Shown piece by piece: positions 46,388-59,403 of a stretch of DNA of 64,000 bases. Both the position numbers and the translations under genes were made by a program. The notes under the pieces are model-generated. The model was not told the origin of the DNA and searched no databases. It saw nothing but the letters and a program-made list of their open reading frames with translations. Within the stretch, counting starts at the first letter, position 1. Every line of letters begins with the position of its first letter. Source of the DNA: Bog-473 sp963807675 (GTDB taxonomy: Bacteria > Actinomycetota > Acidimicrobiia > Acidimicrobiales > RAAP-2); the NCBI GenBank assembly GCA_963807675.1, contig CAWECP010000002.1, positions 62,001-126,000 of the forward strand, in the 5' to 3' direction.

Positions 46388-47612
46388 ATGAGCGACATGA
46401 CGCACTCGGATGCGGAGGAGGCACTGGTGAACGGCGACGCCGAGGACGTGGAGGAGGCGCTCGCGTCCGAGCGGGCGGAGGCCGAGGCCGCGCCCGAGGA
46501 GGCGGCCATGTCCCTGGCGCCGGATGAAGTGGCGCCGGATGAAGTGACGGCAGAGGAAGTGACGGCGGAAATTGGTGGAAGCGGCCGAGGTGATTGAGAC
46601 CGTGCTCGAAGAGATCGACGAGGCCGTGAGCGAGGCCATCGCCGAGGAGGTGGCCGAGGAGGCCGCCCTCGTCGAGGAGATCGTCGAGCAGGCCGTGCTC
46701 GAGTCGCTGGCCGAGGAGGGGTTGCCGGAGGACGTACAGGAGGCGATAGCTGAGGGCATCGCCGAAGAGGTGGCGGAAGAGGTCGCAGTGGAGATCGTGG
46801 AGGAGATCGTCGAGGATCTGGTCGAAGAGGCCGTGCTCGAAGCGGTCGAGGAGAGGATGGCCGAGGAGGCCGCTGAGGCCATCGCCGAGGAACGAGCCGA
46901 CGAAATCGTGGCCGAAGTCGCCCAGGGCGAGGCCGCCGAGCCCGACCTGGTGCTCGACGCCACGGCCGCTGCGGGCGAGGGTGAGGATGACGCCGTCGAG
47001 CTGGGCGGCTGGGGCCGCGGCGACGAGGAGGAAGAGGAGCCCCTCCCCGTCGAGAGCCCCTACGACCGCCCGGGCCGTTGGTATGTCGTGCACACCTACT
47101 CGGGCTACGAGAACAAGGTGCGCTCCAACATGGGCAACGTGGTTGCGTCGCGGGGCATCGAGGACCGGGTCTACGAGGTCGTCATCCCGATGGAGGACGT
47201 GGACGAGTTCAAGGGCGGCAAGAAGGTCACCGTCCAGAAGAAGGTGTTCCCCGGTTACCTGCTGGTGCGCTGCGAGCTCGACGACGACACCTGGGGCGCC
47301 ATCCGCAACACGCCCGGCGTTACCGGATTCGTCGGTCCCGGCACCAAGCCGACCCCGCTGTCGCGCCGCGAGGTCGAGAACATCCTGCAGGTCAAGGTCG
47401 AGGGCACGCCCGGTGCCGCACCCAAGCGCAGCCGGGCCCGCCTCGAGTACGAGGTCAATGAGACGGTGCGCGTCAAAGAAGGTCCCTTCGCCGACTTCTC
47501 GGGCCAGATTTCGGAGATCAACGAAGACCAGCTCAAGCTCAAGGTGCTGGTCAACATCTTCGGCCGGGAGACGCCGGTCGAACTCGAGTTCAGCCAGGTC
47601 GCCAAGCTCTAG
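46388..47612 (+). CDS. nusG: Transcription antitermination factor NusG with a very long acidic N-terminal extension (one frame break)
   Basis: NusG binds RNA polymerase and controls elongation and Rho action. The C-terminal 180 residues are a normal NusG: NGN domain from RWYVVHTYSGYENKV (near residue 229) and KOW domain VRVKEGPFADFSGQISEI. Before it lies about 225 residues of almost uninterrupted Glu/Ala/Val/Ile, for example EEVAEEVAVEIVEEIVEDLV. The ATG at 46388 fits secE spacing. The frame changes near 46574, where removing one A of an AAA run joins the two parts. Total length then divides by three, which supports a single gene. Confidence 0.9.
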
Positions 47613-47639
47613 GCGACGAAGACGTAAGGAGAGCGTTCT

Positions 47640-48071
47640 ATGCCACCCAAGAAGAAGGTGCTCGCCGTGGTCAAAATCCAGCTCGAGGCTGGTTCGGCCA
47701 CGCCGGCGCCCCCCGTGGGCACCGCCCTGGGCCCGCACGGTGTCCAGACCATGGAGTTCTGCAAGCAGTACAACCAGGCCACCGAGAGCATGCGGGGCCA
47801 GGTGGTGCCGGTCGACATCACCATTTACGAGGACCGCACGTTCAGCTTCGTGCTCAAGACATCACCCACCCCGGTGCTGTTGCGCCAGGCGGCCGGACTG
47901 GCCAAGGGTGCCGCGACGACCGGCCGCGAGCAGGTGGGCACCATCACCGACGCCCAGCTGGCCGAGATCGCCAACGTCAAGCTCAAGGACCTGAACACCA
48001 ACGACCTCGAGGCGGCCAAGAAGCAGGTCGCCGGCACGGCCCGGTCGATGGGCATCAAGGTCGCCGGCTAG
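47640..48071 (+). CDS. rplK: 50S ribosomal protein L11
   Basis: The 143-residue protein is a standard uL11: KKKVLAVVKIQLEAGSATPAPPVGTALGPHGV at the N-terminus (helix and proline-rich hinge), MEFCKQYNQAT, and a C-terminal rRNA-binding domain ending GTARSMGIKV. It forms the GTPase-associated stalk base. It follows nusG by 27 bp. Confidence 0.98.
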   Translation: MPPKKKVLAVVKIQLEAGSATPAPPVGTALGPHGVQTMEFCKQYNQATESMRGQVVPVDITIYEDRTFSFVLKTSPTPVLLRQAAGLAKGAATTGREQVGTITDAQLAEIANVKLKDLNTNDLEAAKKQVAGTARSMGIKVAG

Positions 48072-48100
48072 CAGGCCGAACGCAGGAAGAGAGAACGTTT

Positions 48101-48826
48101 ATGAGCCAGCACGGCAAGAAGTACAAGGACAGCCTGGGCAAGGTCGACCGCGAGAAGCTCTATGGCGTCGCCGAGGCGGTGGACCTGGTCAAGGAGCTTT
48201 CCAGCGCCAAGTTCGACGAGACGGTCGAGCTGGCCGTCCGGCTGGGGGTCGACCCTCGCAAGGCCGATCAGATCGTGCGGGGCACACTCTCGCTGCCCTC
48301 GGGCACCGGCCGCACCGTGCGCGTGGCCGTCTTCGCAGCCGGCGAGGCAGCTACCGAGGCCCGAGCGGCCGGTGCCGATGAGGTGGGGGCGGACGACCTG
48401 GTGGCCCGCATCAACGGCGGCTTCCTGGACTTCGACATCGCCATCGCCACCCCGGACCTGATGGGCCAGGTCGGCACGCTCGGTCGCGTGCTGGGCCCCC
48501 GCGGCCTCATGCCGAACCCCAAGACCGGCACCGTCACCACCGACGTGGGCAAGGCGGTGGGCGAGTTCAAGGGCGGCCGGGTCGAGTACCGCACCGACAA
48601 GGTGGGCAACATCCACATCCGCGTCGGCAAGGCGTCGTTCACCCGCGAGCAGCTGGTGGCCAACATCCGGGCGGTCATCGACGAGCTCCAACGGGCCAAG
48701 CCGCCGGCCGCGAAGGGCCGCTACTTCCTCTCCGCCACCGTGTCCACGACCATGGGCCCGGGCGTCCACATCGACCCGATCAAGGCCCGCTTCGACGACG
48801 AGGAGGAGCTGGCCGTCCCGGCCTGA
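48101..48826 (+). CDS. rplA: 50S ribosomal protein L1
   Basis: The 241-residue uL1 has the conserved central segment LGRVLGPRGLMPNPKTGTVT, KGGRVEYRTDKVGNIHIRVGK and the closing SATVSTTMGPGVHIDP. It lines the L1 stalk and in many bacteria represses its own operon. It lies 29 bp behind rplK. Confidence 0.98.
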   Translation: MSQHGKKYKDSLGKVDREKLYGVAEAVDLVKELSSAKFDETVELAVRLGVDPRKADQIVRGTLSLPSGTGRTVRVAVFAAGEAATEARAAGADEVGADDLVARINGGFLDFDIAIATPDLMGQVGTLGRVLGPRGLMPNPKTGTVTTDVGKAVGEFKGGRVEYRTDKVGNIHIRVGKASFTREQLVANIRAVIDELQRAKPPAAKGRYFLSATVSTTMGPGVHIDPIKARFDDEEELAVPA

Positions 48827-48829
48827 TCC

Positions 48830-48856
48830 GGCGCCGCCGGCGCCGCCGGCGCCGCC
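48830..48856 (+). repeat. Three tandem copies of GGCGCCGCC
   Basis: A 9-bp unit, GGCGCCGCC, is repeated three times directly after the rplA stop. It can form GC-rich hairpins. No function is known. Confidence 0.6.
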
Positions 48857-48949
48857 GAACCGACCCGGTCGGAGGGACCCGGCCGTCGGCAGTACACTGC
48901 CCCGAACAGCCCGGGCCGCCGCCGGCGGCGCTGGGCACTGAATCCCACG

Positions 48950-49105
48950 CCAGAGACCTCCGGTGCACCTGCGGGTGCGGAAACGGCCTAACGGGCCGGC
49001 CTGACGAGGCGGGACATGCAGCACGGCGGCCTCCGCCGGTGCTGCTCCGTCGCCACCGCGAGATCCTGGCCACCTATCCGGCCGGTCGATCCGGTGGAGG
49101 ACGAG
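48950..49105 (+). promoter_or_regulatory. Leader region of rplJ, probable L10 autoregulatory structure
   Basis: The 279-bp gap before rplJ contains several strong hairpins. The last one (49018-49029 with 49033-49045, one bulge) ends 60 bp before the start. In many bacteria, L10(L12)4 binds such a leader and blocks translation. I could not match the conserved L10-leader core with certainty. Confidence 0.45.
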
Positions 49106-49876
49106 ATGGCAACCCAGAACGCACAGCGAGCGCACAAGGTCGAGGTCGTCGACGAGGTGAAGTCGCGCCTCAGCGGCTCGACCGCCTCCATCGTCAGTGA
49201 ATACCGCGGCCTGACCGTGGCCGAGCTGGCCACCCTGCGCAACGCGCTCGAGGCGGTCGGCGGCGATTACAAGATCTTCAAGAACACCCTCGTTCGGCGT
49301 GCCGTCGACGACAACGACTACCAGCCGCTGTCGGAGTACCTGAGCGGTCCGACGGCGCTGACTTTTGTCCAAGGCGACATCAGCGCCGTGGCCAAGGCGT
49401 TGCGCGACTTCTCGCGGACCAACCCGCTGCTGGTGATCAAGGGTGGCCTGGCGGACGGCTCGCTGCTCAGCCCCTCCGACTTGGCCGCACTGGCCGACCT
49501 GCCGCCCCGCGAGGTGCTGCTGGCCCGCTTGGCCGGAGCGCTGGCCGCCCCCATGCAACAGATGGCCGGCCTCCTCAAGGCACTGCCGCAGAACCTGGCC
49601 TACGGGATCTCGGCGCTCATCGAGCAGCGCGAGGCCGGCGGCGAGGTGTTGCCACCCGCCGAGGAGGCCACGGCTGCTGCACCCGCCGAGGACACGACGG
49701 CTGAGGCCGCCGCACCCGCCGAGGCGCCCGCCGCACCCGCCGAGGAGGCCGCGGCAGAGGCTCAGGCACCCGCCGCCGCGCCCGCCGCACCCGCCGTGGA
49801 TGAGGAGACGCCGGCAGAGCCGGCGGAGGCCGCCGGCGAGGCCGAGGCGGCCGCCACACCCGAAGAATCCGACTGA
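49106..49876 (+). CDS. rplJ: 50S ribosomal protein L10 with an Ala/Glu/Pro-rich C-terminal tail
   Basis: The first 175 residues are a normal uL10 (HKVEVVDEVKSRLSGSTASIVSEYRGLTVAEL, then YKIFKNTLVRRA and REVLLARLAGALAAPMQQM). The start ATG follows GGAGG. The last 80 or so residues are a tail of alternating APAEE/AAPAE units, making the protein 256 residues instead of about 170. L10 carries the L7/L12 dimers on the stalk. An upstream in-frame start at 49016 would add unconserved residues and is rejected. Confidence 0.93.
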   Translation: MATQNAQRAHKVEVVDEVKSRLSGSTASIVSEYRGLTVAELATLRNALEAVGGDYKIFKNTLVRRAVDDNDYQPLSEYLSGPTALTFVQGDISAVAKALRDFSRTNPLLVIKGGLADGSLLSPSDLAALADLPPREVLLARLAGALAAPMQQMAGLLKALPQNLAYGISALIEQREAGGEVLPPAEEATAAAPAEDTTAEAAAPAEAPAAPAEEAAAEAQAPAAAPAAPAVDEETPAEPAEAAGEAEAAATPEESD

Positions 49877-49917
49877 GTCACGACCAAGACCGAAGGAAAG
49901 AAAGAGAGGCCACTTCG

Positions 49918-50307
49918 ATGGCAACCCTGACCAAGGAACAGATCCTCGACGGGATCGCCGATCTGTCGGTGATCCAGCTGAGCGAGCTGCTGAAGGAGTT
50001 CGAGGACCGCTTCGGCGTGACCGCGGCGGCCCCGGTGGCCGTGGCGGCTGCGGCGGCCCCGGCCGGCGGCGACGGCGCCGCCGCCGAGGAGGAGCAGTCC
50101 GAGTTCGACGTCATTCTGACCGATGCCGGCGACAAGAAGATCCAGGTGATCAAGGAGGTGCGTGCGCTCACCAGCTTGGGCCTCAAGGAGGCCAAGGACC
50201 TGGTCGAGGCCGCCCCCAAGCCGGTGATCGAGAAGGCCAACAAGGAAGACGCGGAGAAGGCCAAGGCCGCCCTCGAGGGGGCCGGCGCCTCCGTCGAGAT
50301 CAAGTAA
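49918..50307 (+). CDS. rplL: 50S ribosomal protein L7/L12
   Basis: The 129-residue protein has the N-terminal dimerisation domain (LTKEQILDGIADLSVIQLSELLKEFEDRFGV), an Ala/Gly-rich hinge and the C-terminal factor-binding domain (FDVILTDAGDKKIQVIKEVRALTSLGLKEAKDLVEAAP). It recruits translation GTPases. It lies 41 bp behind rplJ in the usual pair. Confidence 0.98.
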   Translation: MATLTKEQILDGIADLSVIQLSELLKEFEDRFGVTAAAPVAVAAAAAPAGGDGAAAEEEQSEFDVILTDAGDKKIQVIKEVRALTSLGLKEAKDLVEAAPKPVIEKANKEDAEKAKAALEGAGASVEIK

Positions 50308-50320
50308 TCCCAGCTCAGGG

Positions 50321-50347
50321 GCCGGGTCGGGTCTTTTCCGGCCCGGC
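50321..50347 (+). terminator. GC-rich hairpin after rplL
   Basis: GCCGGGTCGG (50321-50330) pairs with CCGGCCCGGC (50338-50347) around a GTCTTTT loop. No T-run follows, so it may attenuate rather than fully stop transcription between the ribosomal genes and rpoB. Confidence 0.5.
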
Positions 50348-50363
50348 TCCTCGAGTGGGATCC

Positions 50364-50394
50364 TTGACGGACGGGTCCGGCACCCTCATACTGT
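50364..50394 (+). promoter_or_regulatory. Possible rpoBC promoter 1
   Basis: TTGACG (50364-50369) is followed by CATACT after 17 bp (50387-50392) or TACTGT after 19 bp. It is the best -35 match in the 334-bp gap between rplL and rpoB. Confidence 0.45.
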
Positions 50395-50439
50395 CTGCGA
50401 CCCTGGGCCCCGGCCCTCTGGGCTGGCGCGGCCAAGGGG

Positions 50440-50468
50440 TTGTATGCGGACGCGTCCCACGGTAAGCT
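50440..50468 (+). promoter_or_regulatory. Possible rpoBC promoter 2
   Basis: TTGTAT (50440-50445) and TAAGCT (50463-50468) are separated by 17 bp. The TAAGCT hexamer is the same as the proposed -10 box of the pst operon. The remaining 170 bp to rpoB shows no further clear element. Confidence 0.45.
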
Positions 50469-50641
50469 ACATGGTTGCCGTGCGTCCCCGTGTGCTCGAT
50501 TCCGTAATTCCGCGGTCTCGGCGCGCGCCCGCGCAGACCCAGCCCTGACCCGCCCGTCGATCCCGCCCCGCCCGCAGTCCGTCCCAGTCCCTGCAGTACC
50601 CGTATTGCCCTCACCCGGCTTCCACCTGGAGGTGTTGACCG

Positions 50642-53600
50642 TTGTCTTCACGGTCCCGTAGTCCCGAACGCGTCTCCTTCGCCAATATCGACGAGGCCCT
50701 GCCGCTCCCTGATCTGATCGCCATACAGCGCGACTCGTTCCAATGGTTCCTCGACAAGGGCCTGGCCGAGGCGTTCAACGACATCAGCCCGATCGAAGAC
50801 TTCACCGGGCAGCTGAGCCTCGAGCTCGAGTTCGACCCGACCGACGCCGACCTGCGCCCGCCGCCGAAGTTCTCGGTGGAGGAGTGCAAGGAAAAGGACA
50901 TGACCTACGCCGCCCCCGTCTTCGTGCGGGCGCGGTTCTTGAACGCCACGACGGGCGAAATCAAGGAGCAGACGGTCTTCATGGGGGACTTCCCGATGAT
51001 GACCGACCGCGGCACGTTCATCGTCAACGGGACCGAGCGCGTCGTGGTGTCGCAGCTGGTGCGCTCGCCCGGCGTCATCTTCCAGCCCGGCCGTGACGTC
51101 AAGACGGTGTTCACCGGGACCATCCACCCCTACCGGGGTGAGTGGATCGAGCTCGACATCGAGGCCAAGCCCGGGAAGGACGTGACGGCGGGGTGCCGCG
51201 TGGCCCGCAAGCGCCGCCTGTCGCTGTTCGTGCTGCTGCGCGCCTTGGGGTACGGCGACGAGGCCTTCCTGGACCGCTTCGTGCGCCACTTCGACTTCCT
51301 GGAGGGGCAGTGGGAGAAGGAGCGCAACCTGGCGCCGAGCCGGGAAGAGGCCCTGCTCGAGATCTACAAGCGCGCCCGCCCCGGCGAGCCGCTGTCGGCC
51401 GAGGCGGCCCGGGTCTACTTCGAGAACGCCTTCTTCAACCCGAAGCGCTACGACCTGACCCGGGTCGGGCGCTACAAGCTGAACCGCAAGCTGGGGCCGG
51501 AGATCGACCGGCTGAGCGAGCTGTTCGGGATCGAGATCGAGAAGCCGGCGCCGGACCAGTCGGTGCTGTCCCCGTCGGAGATCCTGGCCTCGGCCACCTA
51601 CATGCTGCACCTGGCCCTGCACATGGCCGACGGCGAGTCGACCTACCGCATCGACGACCAGGACCACTTCGCCAACCGGCGCATCCGCTCGGTGGGCGAG
51701 CTGATCCAGAACCAGGTGCGGGTGGGTCTGTCGCGGATGGAGCGCGTCGTGCGTGAGCGCATGACCACCCAGGACGTCGAGGCCATCACCCCGCAGACCC
51801 TGATCAACATCCGGCCCGTGGTGGCCGCGGTGAAGGAGTTCTTCGGGACCTCGCAGCTCTCGCAGTTCATGGACCAGAACAACCCGCTGTCGGGGCTGGC
51901 CCACAAGCGCCGTTTGTCGGCGCTCGGGCCGGGCGGCCTGTCGCGGGAGCGGGCCGGCTTCGAGGTGCGTGACGTGCACACGTCGCACTACGGCCGCATG
52001 TGCCCGATCGAGACGCCCGAGGGTCCGAACATCGGCCTGATCGGGTCCCTGGCCACGTACGCCCGGGTGAACGAGTACGGCTTCATTGAGACGCCCTACC
52101 GGGCGGTGCGGGACGGCCGCGTCACCGACGAGGTGTCCTACCTGGCCGCGGACGAGGAGGAGGAGCACGTCATCGCCCAGGCCAACGCGCCGATCGACGC
52201 CGACGGCCGCTTCACCGAGGAGCGCGTCCTGGTGCGGCGTGGCCCGCAAGGGACGGGCGTGCGCATGGGGTCGGTGGGCGGTTCCTACGGGACGACGTCG
52301 GAGATCGACTTCGTGCCGCCGTCCGAGGTCGACCTGATGGACGTGTCGCCCAAGCAGATCGTGTCGGTCTCGACCGCGCTGATCCCCTTCGTCGAGCACG
52401 ACGACGCCAACCGGGCCCTCATGGGCGCCAACATGCAGAAGCAGGCGGTGCCCTTGGTGGTGCCCGAGGCGCCCTACATCGGCACCGGTGTCGAGGCGCG
52501 GGCGGCCCGGGATGCCGGCGACGTGCTCCTGGCCGAGGGCAACGGGACCGTCTCGGAGATCTCCGGCGACTCCATCACGGTCGAGTACACCTCCGGGCAG
52601 AAGGACCGCTACGGCACGACGCTGGGCCGCAAGGTGTACCGCCTGTCCAAGTTCCGCCGGTCCAACCAGAACACGTGCATCAACCACCGCACGCTGGTGG
52701 CCGAGGGTCAGTCGGTGGCGGCGGGCGACCTGTTGGCCGACGGGCCGTCGACCCACAACGGCGAGCTGGCGCTGGGGAAGAACCTCCTGGTCGCCTTCAT
52801 GCCCTGGGAGGGCTACAACTACGAGGACGCCATCATCCTGTCCGAGCGGCTGGTCCGCGACGACGTGCTGACGTCCATCCACATCGAGGAGCACGAGGTC
52901 GACGCCCGCGACACCAAGCTGGGCGCCGAGGAGATCACCCGGGACATCCCGAACCTCTCCGAGGAGATCCTGGCCGACCTGGACGACCGGGGCATCATCC
53001 GCGTCGGCGCCGAGGTGGAGCCGGGCGACGTCCTGGTGGGCAAGGTCACCCCGAAGGGAGAGACCGAGCAGACGCCCGAGGAGCGCCTGTTGCGGGCCAT
53101 CTTCGGCGAGAAGGCGCGGGAGGTCCGCGACACCTCGCTCAAGGTGCCCCACGGCGAGTACGGCAAGGTGATCGACGTGCGCGTCTTCTCGCGGGAGGAG
53201 TCCCACGAGTTGCCGCCCGGCGTCAACCAGCTGGTCCGCGTCTACGTGGCGCAGAAGCGCAAGATCTCCGAGGGCGACAAGCTGGCCGGCCGCCACGGCA
53301 ACAAGGGCGTCATCTCCAAGATCCTCCCGGTCGAGGACATGCCGTACCTGGCCGACGGGACGCCGGTCGACATCATTCTCAACCCGCTCGGCGTGCCGAG
53401 CCGGATGAACGTGGGCCAGGTGCTCGAGTCGCACCTGGGCTACGCCGCCCGGCACGGCTGGGAGGGCGTGGTGACCAACGAGGGTGTCGGCACGTCGGCC
53501 AAGGGCGACGGGGCGGACCGCAAGACCCGCCCCCGCACCGAGCCGGCGGCCTGGGTGTCCACGCCGGTCTTCGACGGGGCGCACTGGGACGAGGCCGAGG

Positions 53601-54231
53601 ACGCCGGGGCGCACAAGACGATCAAGCAGGTCTTCGGGACGCTCAACTCGGACTCGGCCAACGGCGACGTCCAGATCCACGACGACGGGAAGGCCACGTT
53701 GTACAACGGACGGACCGGCGAGGCGTACGACAACCCGATTTCGGTCGGCTACGTGTACATCCTGAAGCTGGCCCACCTGGTCGACGACAAGATCCACGCC
53801 CGCTCGACGGGGCCGTACTCCATGATCACGCAGCAACCGCTGGGCGGGAAGGCTCAGTTCGGCGGCCAGCGCTTCGGCGAAATGGAGGTGTGGGCCCTCG
53901 AGGCCTTCGGCGCCGCCTACGCCCTGCAGGAGCTGCTGACCATCAAGTCGGACGACGTGCTGGGCCGGGTCAAGGTCTACGAGGCCATCGTCAAGGGCGA
54001 GAACATCCCCGAGCCGGGCATCCCCGAGAGCTTCAAGGTGCTGATCAAGGAGATGCAGTCGCTGTGCCTCGACGTCGAGGTGCTGGCGGTCGACGGCCGC
54101 GAGATCGAAATGCACGAACTGGATGAGGACGTCTTCCGGACCGCCGAGGAGCTGGGCATCGACATCAGCCGCAACGAGCGGGGGTCCGACGAGGAAGACG
54201 AGCGGCGCGCCGCAGAGAGGAGCTTCAACTG

Positions 54232-54232
<1 letters not shown>
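50642..54232 (+). CDS. rpoB: DNA-directed RNA polymerase subunit beta
   Basis: The 1196-residue beta subunit is complete. The rifampicin-binding region is wild type (FFGTSQLSQFMDQNNPLSGLAHKRRLSALGPGGL), and GPNIGLIGSLATYARVN, EGYNYEDAIILSERLVRDD and GDKLAGRHGNKGVIS are as expected. The start is a TTG with GGAGG nine bases upstream; no better start exists near the conserved RVSFANIDEALPLPDLI. The stop overlaps the rpoC start by one base (TGATG). Confidence 0.98.
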
Positions 54233-58425
<4,193 letters not shown>

Positions 58426-58464
58426 GCTTCTCCCTGACGTCGGGTCAGGGAAGGGAGGGGTTCG

Positions 58465-59403
58465 TTGTCGACACCGCGCACGGTGACGGACCCAGGGGGC
58501 AACTACCGTCTGTCCCAACTGCGCGCCCTCGAGGCCCAGGCCATCCACATCTTCCGGGAGGTGGCCGCCGAGTTCGCGCGCCCGATCCTCATGTTCTCGG
58601 GCGGCAAGGACTCCATCGTCATGTTGCACCTGGCCAAGAAGTCGTTCTGGCCGGCGCCCATCCCGTTCCCCGTGCTCCACGTGGACACGGGTCGTAACTT
58701 CGACGAGGTGCTCGAGTTCCGGGACCGCCACACGGCTGAGCTGGGGGTACGGCTGGTGGTGGCCCAAGTCCAGGACGACATCGATACCGGCCGAACGGTG
58801 GAGGACCTGTCGCCCGGGGCCACCCGCAACCGACTGCAGACGCCGACGCTGTTGCGTGCGATCGCCGAGGGCGAGCACGACGCCGTCTTCGGTGGGGCCC
58901 GCCGGGACGAGGAGAAGGCACGGGCCAAGGAGCGCATCTTCAGCTTCCGCGACCAGTTCGGGCAGTGGGACCCCAAGAACCAGCGCCCCGAGCTCTGGAA
59001 CATCTACAACGCCCGGCACAACAAGGGGGAGCACATCCGGGTCTTCCCCCTGTCGAACTGGACCGAGCTCGACGTGTGGAACTACGTCCACGCCGAGGGC
59101 ATCGACGTGCCGCCCATCTACTTCGCCCACCGGCGGCAGGTCTTCCAGCGCGACGGCATGCTCATGGCCGTCACCCAGCACCTGTCACCCGACCCCGACG
59201 AGCAGGTGTTCGAGGAGGTGGTGCGCTTCCGCACCGTCGGCGACGCCGACTGCACCGGGTGCGTCGAGTCGATGGCCGAGACCATCGACCAGATCATCGC
59301 CGAGGTGGCGGCGACGCGGCTGACCGAGCGGGGCGCCACCCGGGCGGACGACCGGATTTCCGAGGCCGGCATGGAGGACCGCAAGCGCGAGGGGTACTTC
59401 TAG
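58465..59403 (+). CDS. cysD: Sulfate adenylyltransferase subunit CysD
   Basis: CysD forms adenosine phosphosulfate (APS) from ATP and sulfate together with CysN. The 312-residue protein has the PP-loop FSGGKDSIVMLHL, LHVDTGRNFDEVLEFRD, FGGARRDEEKARAKERIFS and the ending EDRKREGYF. The TTG start has GGGAGGGG four bases upstream and no alternative lies near. The stop overlaps the cysN GTG by one base. Confidence 0.95.
   Translation: MSTPRTVTDPGGNYRLSQLRALEAQAIHIFREVAAEFARPILMFSGGKDSIVMLHLAKKSFWPAPIPFPVLHVDTGRNFDEVLEFRDRHTAELGVRLVVAQVQDDIDTGRTVEDLSPGATRNRLQTPTLLRAIAEGEHDAVFGGARRDEEKARAKERIFSFRDQFGQWDPKNQRPELWNIYNARHNKGEHIRVFPLSNWTELDVWNYVHAEGIDVPPIYFAHRRQVFQRDGMLMAVTQHLSPDPDEQVFEEVVRFRTVGDADCTGCVESMAETIDQIIAEVAATRLTERGATRADDRISEAGMEDRKREGYF

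Noticed and set aside
46388..46597. Separate small acidic gene before nusG
   Set aside because: Its composition continues without change in the nusG frame. Removing one base near 46574 joins them, and there is no ribosome site for a second start.
48830..48856. GGCGCCGCC triplicate as a CRISPR-like or mobile repeat
   Set aside because: Only three contiguous copies without spacers; a simple GC-rich microsatellite.
49016..49105. Earlier start for L10 at 49016
   Set aside because: It lies inside the leader hairpins and adds non-conserved residues; ATG 49106 has GGAGG and matches the family N-terminus.
50648..54115. Very long open frame antisense to rpoB (also 53977-57081 opposite rpoC and 19418-22264 opposite dnaX)
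   Set aside because: High-GC genes leave open antisense frames. These translations are low-complexity with no recognisable domains, and the sense genes are certain.
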